DNA of 64,000 bases from Lachnospiraceae bacterium (lineage in GTDB: Bacteria > Bacillota > Clostridia > Lachnospirales > Lachnospiraceae): the NCBI GenBank assembly GCA_900771995.1, contig CAAGQC010000014.1, positions 53,416 to 117,415 on the forward strand. Direction: 5' to 3'. Positions 8,411-17,968 of the stretch are shown one piece after another. Each line of letters begins with the position of its first letter. The stretch's first letter is position 1. The position numbers and the translations under genes are program-made. The notes below the pieces were generated by a model. That model made no database searches, was not told the DNA's origin, and saw only the letters and a list, made by a program, of their open reading frames with translations.

Positions 8411-10216
8411 TTAACTCTGAATCTGTTTTAACTGATAAAACTCTCCCTGCAGTGCCATAAGTTCCTCATAGGTGCCGTATTCCGAACAATGCCCGTCGGC
8501 GATCACGGCGATCCTGTCGGCATCCCGGATGGTGGACAGTCTGTGGGCCACGATAAAGGTCGTCCGCCCTTCCGTCAGATTATTCAGTGCCTGCTGGATC
8601 AGCTTTTCGGAGATACTGTCCAGTGCCGAGGTAGCTTCATCCAGCACGATGACCTTCGGATTCCGGATCAGGGCTCTCGCGATGGAAATACGCTGTCTCT
8701 GACCGCCGGATAATTTACCGCCGTGTTCTCCCACCATGGTATCCAGGCCCTTGGGCAGGGATGCGATCAGATCGGACAGATTGGCTGCCTTGATCACTTT
8801 CTGTAGTTCCTCCTCGGATAAATTTTCGCATCCGTAGGTAATATTGTCCCGGATCGTTCCAGAGAACAGGATCGACGTCTGCGGCACTACCGCCAGATGC
8901 TTTCTGTAGGTGCGCAGATCGATCTGACTGATGTCTTTTCCGTCGATCAGAACCCTGCCGCTCTCGGCCTGGTTAAAGCCGATGACCAGATTTAGGATCG
9001 TGGATTTTCCGGCGCCGGATTCTCCCACCAGTGCAATGGTCTCTCCGGCTTTCACATGGAGATTTAAGTGACTCAGTACGTTATGCTCGTTGTTTTTATA
9101 ATGGAAGCATACATCCTCGAAATCAAAAGTGCCGGTCACCTGTTCCAGCTTTTCCTTGCCCTCATTGTCTTCGATATCTTCGGATAACAACACTTCACCG
9201 ATGGAATTGACGGACTCAATGCCCTTGGCAATGGTAGGCAGCAGAGTGACAATGGAGGATACCTGATTCACCACAGTGGCAAAATAACTCTGATACAATG
9301 TGATGTCACCGGCCTGGATCTTCCCGCCGATGGCCAGATATCCGGTAAATGCCAGACAGATCACCTGAAAGATCTGGAAGACCGCCCAGCCCACAGAACC
9401 GAACAATGCCTGGATCAGATCCAGCTTATAACCCTTTTCCGCCACGGCAAAGAGCTGTCCGCTCATTTTGGTCACTTCTTCATCCTCCAGGGCATGGGCT
9501 CTGGTCACGGGCACAAGTTCCACCATTTCCATGACTCTGGCGGAAGTCTCTTCCATTTCCTTACGGAATTCGGTGTTCCTTTTCTTCATGATATTCCGGA
9601 AGGTGACCATGGTAATGGCCGCCACAGGGGTGGTCAGCAGGAAAAAGATGAACACAATGCGGCTCTTGCTGATGGTGACCACCAGCGCCACGCCGATGTT
9701 TAACGCAATATTGAGAATACTTAAAAACAGCTGTGTGGAAAGCCCCTCCACCGCCTCCACGTCACGCATGATCTTGGACTGCAATCGCCCGGACTGGGTC
9801 TCCACATGGTAGGAAATGGATAATTGCTGGAGCTTCCGGATCAGTGCCTTCCGCAGTCCCGTCTCCGCATATCGGGTGGCCAGACTTTTATAAGAGGTAT
9901 ACAGATAATTCATCGGGATATTTAACAGGATCAGTCCCGCTTCCAGAATGCTGTAAAATATGATATTCCGAAAGGTATCCGGATTGTGGGAAGTTACATC
10001 ATTGATGATATTGGCTGTGATGATGGGCAGCACCCAGACACAGGCATGCTTTGCAAAAAAGCAGATGACTGCCATGACAAATTTATGATAATTTCCCTTA
10101 TACAGATGTACCAGCGTACGCAGAGGATGTCCCTGATTGTTCCGGTAGCATTCGATAAACCAGCTTTCGGTATCCATTTTCTGTCTGGGGGATGTCTTTG
10201 CTTCAAAATCTTTCAT
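8411..10216 (-). CDS. ABC transporter, fused membrane and ATP-binding domains (exporter type)
   Basis: 601 residues. A type-1 exporter membrane domain with about six helices (residues 45-335) is followed by a nucleotide-binding domain: Walker A GESGAGKST at 398-406, Q-loop in VVPQTS, signature LSGGQ at 502-506, Walker B VIVLDEAT near 523-530 and an H-loop in IVAHRLST. It probably works as a homodimer, since no partner half-transporter is adjacent. Substrate is unknown; relatives include multidrug, lipid and peptide exporters. It is a single-gene unit with a promoter at 10353-10380 and a terminator at 8330-8364. Confidence 0.88.
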   Translation of the reverse strand: MKDFEAKTSPRQKMDTESWFIECYRNNQGHPLRTLVHLYKGNYHKFVMAVICFFAKHACVWVLPIITANIINDVTSHNPDTFRNIIFYSILEAGLILLNIPMNYLYTSYKSLATRYAETGLRKALIRKLQQLSISYHVETQSGRLQSKIMRDVEAVEGLSTQLFLSILNIALNIGVALVVTISKSRIVFIFFLLTTPVAAITMVTFRNIMKKRNTEFRKEMEETSARVMEMVELVPVTRAHALEDEEVTKMSGQLFAVAEKGYKLDLIQALFGSVGWAVFQIFQVICLAFTGYLAIGGKIQAGDITLYQSYFATVVNQVSSIVTLLPTIAKGIESVNSIGEVLLSEDIEDNEGKEKLEQVTGTFDFEDVCFHYKNNEHNVLSHLNLHVKAGETIALVGESGAGKSTILNLVIGFNQAESGRVLIDGKDISQIDLRTYRKHLAVVPQTSILFSGTIRDNITYGCENLSEEELQKVIKAANLSDLIASLPKGLDTMVGEHGGKLSGGQRQRISIARALIRNPKVIVLDEATSALDSISEKLIQQALNNLTEGRTTFIVAHRLSTIRDADRIAVIADGHCSEYGTYEELMALQGEFYQLKQIQS

Positions 10217-10352
10217 GTTACTTTTCTAGCCTTTCAGTAATCCTACATCCTGTGTGCTGTTGTCAGTCCCGGATGCAGCTTTTGCTTTTCTCAGATTACC
10301 TGTTTATTTTATCGCAATTAATATGTATTTACCAGCTTGTTTTTGCGGTTTT

Positions 10353-10380
10353 TCTATAGAAATAACTGTTTTTTTGTCAA
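10353..10380 (-). promoter_or_regulatory. Promoter of the ABC exporter, adjoining the ilvC terminator
   Basis: On the minus strand, a perfect TTGACA (10375-10380) and TATAGA (10353-10358) are 16 bases apart. The -35 box lies six bases past the stem of the ilvC terminator, within its T-rich tail. The leader would run about 130 bases to ATG 10216; I found no known riboswitch in it. Confidence 0.6.
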
Positions 10381-10385
10381 AAATA

Positions 10386-10419
10386 AGGCTGTGCCAGAAT
10401 TTTCATTCTCACACAGCCT
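10386..10419 (-). terminator. Intrinsic terminator of ilvC
   Basis: An 8-bp GC-rich stem, AGGCTGTG pairing with CACAGCCT (10386-10393 and 10412-10419), with an 18-base loop, is followed on the minus strand by TATTTTTG. It lies about 30 bases after the ilvC stop. Confidence 0.75.
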
Positions 10420-10449
10420 GTTTGTCATAGCATAGGATTTTACAGTCGC

Positions 10450-11499
<1,050 letters not shown>

Positions 11500-11556
11500 T
11501 TATAACTGATAGGGATTCCCCTAGAGCTAACATATAATCTGAGGTACTGCTCTCGT

Positions 11557-12075
11557 TTAGTCCTCGATATAGGTAACGTTCTCGATACCTCTGCCCAGTC
11601 CCGTAATACCGGTTCTGGCAAGTTCCAGCACTTCGTACTCTTCGGTAAAACGCTGGATCAGCGCATTGACCTTGCTGTGGTTACCGGTGAATTCCACGAT
11701 CAGATTCTCTGCGCCCACATCAATGATCTTCGCACGGAAATTATTGGCAAGGAATTCTACACCCTGTCGGATCTCCAGACGTTTTTCGGGATCTACCTTT
11801 ACTTTGACCAGTACCAGTTCCCGGTACACACTGTCGTCCGGATCCAGTTCCTTGATGTCCCGGACATCCACAAGCTTTCCTACCTGCTTCTCGATCTGTT
11901 CCAGAATATCGTCGTCTCCCGAAGTCACAATGGTGATCCGGGTGAAACGGGGATCTGCTGTTACACCTGCCGTAATACTTTCGATGTTGTAACCGCGGCG
12001 GGAAAACAATCCGGAGATACGGCTCAGCACACCCGAAGTGTTGTCAACCAACAGCTGAAATACTTTTTTCTGCAT
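11557..12075 (-). CDS. ilvN: Acetolactate synthase small (regulatory) subunit
   Basis: 172 residues with the canonical layout: an N-terminal ACT domain (FQLLVDNTSGVLSRISGLFSRRGYNIES, residues 6-33) and the C-terminal small-subunit domain ending ELARTGITGLGRG. It binds valine and gives the large subunit feedback inhibition and full activity. This is the more typical of two small-subunit genes in the locus; the other is at 12202-12690. It has its own near-consensus promoter at 12142-12170 and leads into ilvC. Confidence 0.93.
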   Translation of the reverse strand: MQKKVFQLLVDNTSGVLSRISGLFSRRGYNIESITAGVTADPRFTRITIVTSGDDDILEQIEKQVGKLVDVRDIKELDPDDSVYRELVLVKVKVDPEKRLEIRQGVEFLANNFRAKIIDVGAENLIVEFTGNHSKVNALIQRFTEEYEVLELARTGITGLGRGIENVTYIED

Positions 12076-12141
12076 GAATATCTACCATACCTTTCGTATT
12101 TCTACAACTGCCCTCCCTTGCGGAGCAGCAACTGTATTCTT

Positions 12142-12170
12142 AATATAGCAAGATGCCTACAGAATGTCAA
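12142..12170 (-). promoter_or_regulatory. Internal promoter for ilvN-ilvC
   Basis: On the minus strand, TTGACA (12165-12170) and TATATT (12142-12147) are exactly 17 bases apart, in the 126-base gap between the two small-subunit genes. It allows ilvN-ilvC to be transcribed separately from metH-ilvB. The leader of about 60 bases has a GC-rich segment (CTGCTCC ... GGGCAG) that may fold, but I do not recognise a T-box or leucine-type attenuator. Confidence 0.75.
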
Positions 12171-12201
12171 TTAGTGAATTTAACATTATGATTGATGTAT
12201 T

Positions 12202-12690
12202 TTAATCATCATTTTCGGCACATTTTGATAATGCCAGGGTTCCGGTTCTGGCTACTTCCACGATACTGATGGTCTGCAGCATCTTGATCAGGGTGTCGAT
12301 TTTCTCCGGAGCATCGCATATCTGCAGCATCATAAAGTGTTTTGACATATCCACGATCTCTGTTTTCATAATGTCGCAGATTTCTATGATATCCCTACGA
12401 TTATTCTTGTTATATTTAACTTTTAATAACATCAGTTCCCGGGTATAACACTGTTCCTGGGATAAAGTCTTTACCTTGATGACATCCAGCTTCTTATTCA
12501 GCTGTTTTTCGATCTGCTCCAGAGTACGCTCGTCGCCGGAACTTACGATGGTCATGCAGGAGACTGCATGGTCATCGGTCTCTCCCACGGCAAGACTGTC
12601 AATGTTAAAACATCTTCTGGAAAACAGTCCGGCTACTTTACACAGGACACCGGAACGGTTCTCTACCAATACGGAATATATTCTTTTCAT
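12202..12690 (-). CDS. Second acetolactate synthase small-subunit-like ACT protein
   Basis: 162 residues. The N-terminal ACT domain (IYSVLVENRSGVLCKVAGLFSRRCFNIDS) matches the IlvN family, and the rest aligns in layout with the small-subunit C-terminal domain, but the chemistry differs (KVKYNKNNRRDIIEICDIM, then VEVARTGTLALSKCAENDD). It lies 20 bases after ilvB, so it is the small subunit co-transcribed with the large subunit. It may respond to another effector than the 11557-12075 copy, or the two may form mixed complexes. It is clearly a family member; the division of labour is inference. Confidence 0.87.
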   Translation of the reverse strand: MKRIYSVLVENRSGVLCKVAGLFSRRCFNIDSLAVGETDDHAVSCMTIVSSGDERTLEQIEKQLNKKLDVIKVKTLSQEQCYTRELMLLKVKYNKNNRRDIIEICDIMKTEIVDMSKHFMMLQICDAPEKIDTLIKMLQTISIVEVARTGTLALSKCAENDD

Positions 12691-12710
12691 CTAAGTGTAG
12701 CTCCCTTCCG

Positions 12711-14327
12711 TTATTTTACCAGATCCATGGGATCGATCAGACACTCTAACAGCATGGTGTTATCTTCTGCCAGAAAAGCATCCAGTACTTCATCCACATG
12801 CTCCATATTGTTCAGACGCAGATAAGGAATGTCATAGGCTGCGGATAATTTTTCCAGATCCGGGCTTCCGGACAGATCTACCACGGAATAATGATCCTTG
12901 TAGGTGTAATGCTGATATTCTCTTACCATTCCCAGATAATTGTTCTTGAGTACAATGATCTTCACCGGGATGTTGTGCTGTCGGATGGTGGCCAGTTCCA
13001 TCATGGACATCTGGAAGGAACCGTCACCGCATACGGCAATGACCTGTTTATTCATGGCTGCCGTTTTGGCTCCCATGGCTGCCGGAATGGAATAGCCCAT
13101 GGTACCCATACCACCGGAGGTCAAAAACTTGCCCTTTTTCACGATGTGGTAGCCGCAGGACCAGATCTGGTTCTGTCCCACATCCGCCACATACACACCG
13201 TCCTCCTGCATCTTCTCGGAAAGTCTTGTGATAAATGCCGCAGGATCCACGTAATCGGGATTGGGAGTTCTCTTCTTCTCCATGGTAGAGCGATACTCAT
13301 TCAGGGTAGCGATCCATTCTTCGTAATTGCAGCCAAACTCTTCCTTCTGGAAATCCTGAAAAATATGCTTTGCATCCCCGACCAGAGGGATGGAGGGGCC
13401 TGCATTTTTACCGATCTCCGCAGGATCCACATCAATGTGCACCAGCACCTTGTTGCGGGTGATCAGATCCGGCTGGCTGACTGCACGGTCTGCCACCCGG
13501 GCCCCTACCATGATCAGCAGATCCGATTCGTTCATGGCACGGTTGGCATAAGCCTTGCCATTATTGCCCACCATGCCGTAATACAGCGGATGTTCGGTAG
13601 GCATGACACCGATACCCATCATGGTAGACACCACAGGGATTCCGTGTTCTTCTGCGAAGCTGCGCAGTTCTTCTTCCGCCTCGCTGAGCAGAACACCGCC
13701 GCCTGCACAGATGATGGGACGTTTTGCCCGCTCCAGCTCTTTGATGACCTTTTTGATCTGCACGGCATGTCCCTTGACCGTAGGCTTATAGGTTCGCAGA
13801 TTCACTTCTTCCGGATAGTGGAAGTTCTTGATGACCGCGTTTTGGATATCAATGGGAATATCGATCAGTACCGGACCTTTTCTTCCGGTATTGGCAATAT
13901 AAAACGCTTCCTTGAATACTCTGGGAATATCGTTTACATTTTTTACCAGATAGCTGTATTTTACAAAGGACTCCACGGCACCGGTAATATCCGCTTCCTG
14001 GAACACGTCACTGCCCAACAGTTCACTGTTGACCTGTCCCGTAATGCAGATCAGAGGAATACTGTCCGCAAATGCCGTAGCGATACCGGTGATCACATTG
14101 GTGGCACCGGGGCCGGAGGTCACCGCACATACGCCGGGTCTGCCGGTCATGCGGGCTACACCGCTGGCTGCATGGGCTGCATTCTGTTCTGTCCGGATCA
14201 ACACTGTCTTGATCTCAGAATCCAGAATACTGTTGAAAAAAGGACATATGGCAACACCGGGATATCCGAAAACAGTACTTACCCCTTCCGCTTCCAGACA
14301 TTTAATAATCGCATCTGCTCCAATCAT
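12711..14327 (-). CDS. ilvB: Acetolactate synthase large subunit (biosynthetic type)
   Basis: 538 residues. Visible features of thiamine-diphosphate enzymes: GYPGVAICPF near 21-30, catalytic Glu47 in RTEQNAAHAASG, the central FAD/Rossmann domain, and the C-terminal ThDP motif GDGSFQMSMMELATIRQ ending in KNN. It condenses two pyruvates, or pyruvate and 2-oxobutyrate. It is shorter than the 550-590 residues of many homologues but no motif is missing. It starts 36 bases after metH with no terminator or clear promoter between, so the two are probably co-transcribed. Confidence 0.95.
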   Translation of the reverse strand: MIGADAIIKCLEAEGVSTVFGYPGVAICPFFNSILDSEIKTVLIRTEQNAAHAASGVARMTGRPGVCAVTSGPGATNVITGIATAFADSIPLICITGQVNSELLGSDVFQEADITGAVESFVKYSYLVKNVNDIPRVFKEAFYIANTGRKGPVLIDIPIDIQNAVIKNFHYPEEVNLRTYKPTVKGHAVQIKKVIKELERAKRPIICAGGGVLLSEAEEELRSFAEEHGIPVVSTMMGIGVMPTEHPLYYGMVGNNGKAYANRAMNESDLLIMVGARVADRAVSQPDLITRNKVLVHIDVDPAEIGKNAGPSIPLVGDAKHIFQDFQKEEFGCNYEEWIATLNEYRSTMEKKRTPNPDYVDPAAFITRLSEKMQEDGVYVADVGQNQIWSCGYHIVKKGKFLTSGGMGTMGYSIPAAMGAKTAAMNKQVIAVCGDGSFQMSMMELATIRQHNIPVKIIVLKNNYLGMVREYQHYTYKDHYSVVDLSGSPDLEKLSAAYDIPYLRLNNMEHVDEVLDAFLAEDNTMLLECLIDPMDLVK

Positions 14328-14363
14328 TTTGCTTTACTCCTTTATTTATACTCAAACAATCCG

Positions 14364-16886
14364 TTACTCCATCAGACTTTTGGCCAGTTTCACGGCATCC
14401 GCCGCATCCTTGGAATAGCCGTCCGCACCGATCTCATCCGCGTATTCCTGCGTGATGACAGCTCCGCCGATGATGATCTTGGCGGTGATGCCTTCTTCCT
14501 TTGCCGCGGCTACGATCTCCCGCATTCTCTGCATGGTGGTGGTCATCAGCGCCGACAGGGCGATGAATTCCGCATGATGTTCCTTTGCGGTCTCCAGAAT
14601 CTTCGCCTGAGGCACGTCCTTACCCAGATCGATCACATGGAAACCGTGATTTTTTAACATCAGCGCCACCAGATTTTTACCGATGTCATGAATATCGCCT
14701 TCTACTGTGGCAATGACCACCACCGGCATTTCTTCTCCGGTGCCACCTGTCTGTAACAGGGGTTCCAGTACCTCGATGGAATTCTTCATGGCTTCCGCAC
14801 TGGCGATCAGCTGCGGCAGGAAATACTTGCCCTGGTCAAAATATTCACCCACCTGATTAATGGCGGGAAGTAATACCTGATTCAATAATTCCGCAGGTTT
14901 TTCCCCACTTTCCAGCGCCTCGTTCGTGATCTTTACGATGCCGTTACGATTGCCTTTTAAAACAGCGGTTTTCAATTTCTCCTGCATTTCGTTTATCTGT
15001 GGGCCGTTATCTGCGGCCGCTTCTCTGGCAGTACCGCTGACATTCGCAGCCTGACCGCCAGCAACTCCCTGGCTTTCCAGAAGTGCCAGTTTCTTCGCCA
15101 GTTCCGCTTCTTTTTCTTCTCTGCGTTCCTTCACACCACCGGCGTACTCGATATAACGTAACGCCGCGTCTTCTTTGTTTAACAGCAGATCCGCAGCCAG
15201 TGCACAGCTCATGAGAAGCTCCTGAGAAGGATTGGCAATGGCACAGGTCAGTCCTGCCTGGATCGCCAGCGTTAAGAATGCGGTATTGACAAAGCCTCTC
15301 TCCGGCATGGCAAAGGAAATATTGGACAAGCCGCAGATCGTAGCAAAACCGTTGGCCTTACAGTAACGGATGGTCTCCAGCGTCTCCAACGCTGCCTTAG
15401 GGTTGGCACCCACAGTGGCTACCAGACCGTCCACTACGATATCTTCCTTCCGCATTTCCAGAGAAACCGCCCGGTCATAAATTTTATGGATGATCTCCTT
15501 CTTTTCTTCGATGTCCTTGGGCAATCCCGCATCCGACAGAGGAAGCAGGATAAACATGGCTCCGTATTTGGCTACAATGGGAAGCAGTTTTTCGAACTTT
15601 TCCGTCTCCAGAGACACGGAATTGACCAGAGCCCGTCCGGGATAATGACGGAGGGCTGCCTCTAAGACTTCCACATAGCTGGAATCCAGTGACAACGGCA
15701 GATTCGTCACACCGCTGACCTCTTCCAGCGCCCGGAGCATGCTGGCTTTCTCGTCAATACCGCTCATGCCCATATTGACATCCAGTACCCTGGCTCCACA
15801 GGCTTCCTGTTCCTCGGCGAACTGTATTACCTTTTCAAAACTGCCCTCCCGCAGCTGTGCCTGCAGCGCTTTCTTGCCGGTTGGGTTGATCCGCTCCCCC
15901 ACGACGAAAAAGCCGTCATCCAGTCCGAAGCTGTGGGTCATCCGTTCGGAGGTCAGATACCGGATCCCGTCCGGTCTCCGGGCGGCCGTAACCTTTGCAT
16001 CTGTGCCGAAGCGGTCATGGATCAGCCGTATGAATTCCGGTGTGGTACCGCAGCAGCCGCCCAGGATCGTAGCCCCGACATTGACCAGCACTTCCATTTC
16101 TTCCGTGAATTCTTCCGCTTCCATATTGTAGCAGGTTGTTCCGTTCTCATCCAGAAAAGGAAGACCTGCATTGGGCTTCGCAATGACGGGAATTCTGGTA
16201 TGGGATACCATATCCGAGATAATGCTCTCCATCTGGGCCGGTCCGGTGGAACAGTTGGCACCGATGGCACTGGCTCCCAGGCTTTCCAGAACGATGGCTG
16301 CGGTCTTCGCATCCGTACCGAACAGGGTTCTTCCGTCGGCTTCAAAAGTAAGGGTGGCAATAACAGGCAGGTCGCAGACTTCCTTCGCGGCAATCAGTGC
16401 CGCTCTGGTCTCTGCCAGACTCATCATGGTCTCCACCACCAGAAGATCCGCACCGGCATCCACCAGACAGAGGATCTGCTCCTTATAGATGTCGATCAGA
16501 GTCTCCAGTTCCATTTTTCCCATGGGCTTTAACTGCTCGCCGGTCATGGTAATATCGCCAGCTACATAGACCGGATGTCCCGGAGTACTTGCTGCCGCCT
16601 CTTTTGAAATAGCCACCAGATCATGGATCATGGAAGACATGTTGTCTTCCAGATGATACTCGGCCAGCTTGATACGGTTAGCTGTGAAAGTCGGCGCATA
16701 CAGGATATTGGTGCCTGCCTGCACATAATCTTTCTGTAACTGCAGCATAACTTCTTTATGTTCCAGAATCCACTGTTCCGGACAGACACCGGAAGGCATC
16801 CCCGCCTTCACCAGATTGGAGCCGGTAGCGCCGTCCAGATATAAGATATGATCTTTACTTAACTGTTTAAATTCTTCTCTTGTCAT
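14364..16886 (-). CDS. metH: Cobalamin-dependent methionine synthase without the reactivation domain
   Basis: 840 residues from the chosen start. Domains in order: homocysteine-binding barrel with zinc ligands (GANCSTG, later GGCCGT), pterin-binding domain (GERINPTGKK, then DVNMGMSG), helical cap, and cobalamin-binding domain with DIHDIG near residue 731, SAL and GG motifs. It transfers methyl from methyl-tetrahydrofolate to homocysteine. The C-terminal AdoMet reactivation domain of E. coli MetH (about 1,220 residues) is absent, so reactivation must come from a separate protein. The ATG at 16886 is preferred: the in-frame ATG at 16922 lies inside the predicted -10 box. Confidence 0.92.
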   Translation of the reverse strand: MTREEFKQLSKDHILYLDGATGSNLVKAGMPSGVCPEQWILEHKEVMLQLQKDYVQAGTNILYAPTFTANRIKLAEYHLEDNMSSMIHDLVAISKEAAASTPGHPVYVAGDITMTGEQLKPMGKMELETLIDIYKEQILCLVDAGADLLVVETMMSLAETRAALIAAKEVCDLPVIATLTFEADGRTLFGTDAKTAAIVLESLGASAIGANCSTGPAQMESIISDMVSHTRIPVIAKPNAGLPFLDENGTTCYNMEAEEFTEEMEVLVNVGATILGGCCGTTPEFIRLIHDRFGTDAKVTAARRPDGIRYLTSERMTHSFGLDDGFFVVGERINPTGKKALQAQLREGSFEKVIQFAEEQEACGARVLDVNMGMSGIDEKASMLRALEEVSGVTNLPLSLDSSYVEVLEAALRHYPGRALVNSVSLETEKFEKLLPIVAKYGAMFILLPLSDAGLPKDIEEKKEIIHKIYDRAVSLEMRKEDIVVDGLVATVGANPKAALETLETIRYCKANGFATICGLSNISFAMPERGFVNTAFLTLAIQAGLTCAIANPSQELLMSCALAADLLLNKEDAALRYIEYAGGVKERREEKEAELAKKLALLESQGVAGGQAANVSGTAREAAADNGPQINEMQEKLKTAVLKGNRNGIVKITNEALESGEKPAELLNQVLLPAINQVGEYFDQGKYFLPQLIASAEAMKNSIEVLEPLLQTGGTGEEMPVVVIATVEGDIHDIGKNLVALMLKNHGFHVIDLGKDVPQAKILETAKEHHAEFIALSALMTTTMQRMREIVAAAKEEGITAKIIIGGAVITQEYADEIGADGYSKDAADAVKLAKSLME

Positions 16887-16917
16887 AGCTCTCTTTTCCT
16901 GTTTCTTGATTCTTTTA

Positions 16918-16947
16918 ATCATACCACAATGTCCTTTTATTCGTAAA
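16918..16947 (-). promoter_or_regulatory. Promoter of metH (extended -10)
   Basis: On the minus strand, TTTACG (16942-16947) and TATGAT (16918-16923) are 18 bases apart, with TGG before the -10 box giving an extended -10. The predicted transcript begins near 16911, which excludes the upstream ATG at 16922 as a start. I see no SAM or cobalamin riboswitch in the short leader. Confidence 0.55.
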
Positions 16948-17033
16948 GGGGACGTTTTAACATTATGAGGTTGCGCAAAAAGGCAGAATATGATAAATTT
17001 TTAGTTATATGAAATGATTTGGAGGGAACTGTT

Positions 17034-17531
17034 TTGAAGAAAAAAATACTTGCCATGACAGCCGGACTTCTGACTGCACTTGTGCTTACCGCCTGCGGAA
17101 AGGATCCGAAGCTGACGCAGTTTAAAGAGGAAATAGACAGCTTTTGTACGGAGATCTCCGATATCGATACCGAGATCAATAACGTGGACGCACAGTCCGA
17201 GAATGCTACGAACGAACTGTTGGGATACCTGGATCAGCTGGATGTGGCTTTTCAGGATTTTGCAGCGTTGGATTTCCCCACAGAGTTTGATTATCTGGAA
17301 TCTCTTGCCGATGAGGCCAGCGAATATATGACAACTGCGGTGGAAAGCTACCACGACGCCTACGATAACGGCGGCTACAATCAGCTGACCGCGGACTATG
17401 CCAAAGAAAATTATGCCAGAGCTTACAAGCGGATTCAGATCATTATTACGTTCCTGCACGGAGAACAGCCCGAAGATGTGAATCTGACCACTGCCGAAGA
17501 GACCGTCGATGCCACTTCCGCTGCAGAATAA
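17034..17531 (+). CDS. Small lipoprotein of unknown function
   Basis: 165 residues from a TTG start at 17034, preceded by GGAGGG seven bases upstream; the TTG at 17019 lies before this site and is rejected. A lipoprotein signal peptide (MKKKILAMTAGLLTALVLTAC) has the lipobox LTAC with the lipid-modified Cys at about 21. The mature part is acidic and helical (EEIDSFCTEISDIDTEINNVD), suggesting a coiled or four-helix bundle, and ends in a Thr/Ala/Glu-rich tail. I do not recognise a family. It stands alone on the plus strand, divergent from metH, and ends at a strong terminator. Confidence 0.8.
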   Translation: MKKKILAMTAGLLTALVLTACGKDPKLTQFKEEIDSFCTEISDIDTEINNVDAQSENATNELLGYLDQLDVAFQDFAALDFPTEFDYLESLADEASEYMTTAVESYHDAYDNGGYNQLTADYAKENYARAYKRIQIIITFLHGEQPEDVNLTTAEETVDATSAAE

Positions 17532-17560
17532 ATTTTTAAATAATGGTTACAGCATAGCAA

Positions 17561-17589
17561 AATCCCCGATGTTCATCACATCGGGGATT
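17561..17589. terminator. Bidirectional terminator between the lipoprotein and the DUF4870-like gene
   Basis: An 11-bp perfect stem (17561-17571 and 17579-17589) with a seven-base loop is followed by CTTTTAT on the plus strand and TTTTGC on the minus strand. It sits between convergent genes. Confidence 0.85.
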
Positions 17590-17614
17590 CTTTTATGACG
17601 TATGGTCATATGTA

Positions 17615-17905
17615 TTATTTTAAGATCTTGATCTGGCCGATCAGGGGAACTTCCTTCTCGTTCTCCTGGCAGGCATAGATCAGACCCATGATCCAGCATA
17701 CAAACAGGAAGATGCTCAGGATAGTACCAACAATACCACCTACATAAGGAATAAAGTTGATAACACTTGCAATGATCTGGCCGATCAGAATAACCAGTGC
17801 CTGATTCAGATGGAACTTAGCGCCCTCTTTGTCGCCTGCGCAAAACGCAACGATCCAGCCGATCCAGGTGATGTAAGCAATGATACCCGTAGTTTTCTTA
17901 TTCAT
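17615..17905 (-). CDS. Small membrane protein, DUF4870-like
   Basis: 96 residues from ATG 17905, chosen because AGAGGGAG lies just upstream; the 19 extra codons above it do not look like protein. Three hydrophobic segments are separated by the short motif DKEGAKFHLNQALVILIGQ, which resembles the F-H-x-N-Q-A-L signature of DUF4870-type proteins. The C-terminus ENEKEVPLIGQIKIL is polar. Function of the family is unknown. It is the last of four small membrane-protein genes read in the same direction and ends at the terminator 17561-17589. Confidence 0.75.
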   Translation of the reverse strand: MNKKTTGIIAYITWIGWIVAFCAGDKEGAKFHLNQALVILIGQIIASVINFIPYVGGIVGTILSIFLFVCWIMGLIYACQENEKEVPLIGQIKILK

Positions 17906-17968
17906 GTTTTTCTCCCTCTGCACTTTTGTGCGATAAAATATTCTGTATATGTAAAAATGCAAATACAG

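Noticed and set aside
12076..12201. T-box or peptide-coding attenuator before ilvN-ilvC
   Set aside because: No AGGGTGG-type T-box element and no short frame rich in Leu, Val or Ile codons; only a simple possible hairpin.
12891..14657. 588-codon open frame on the plus strand opposite ilvB and the end of metH
   Set aside because: It mirrors the codon pattern of two strongly supported genes, is His/Gly/Asp-rich as antisense frames are, and has no ribosome binding site or family motif.
16887..17033. Possible SAM or cobalamin riboswitch before metH
   Set aside because: The predicted leader is about 25 bases; no conserved riboswitch core is seen on either strand.
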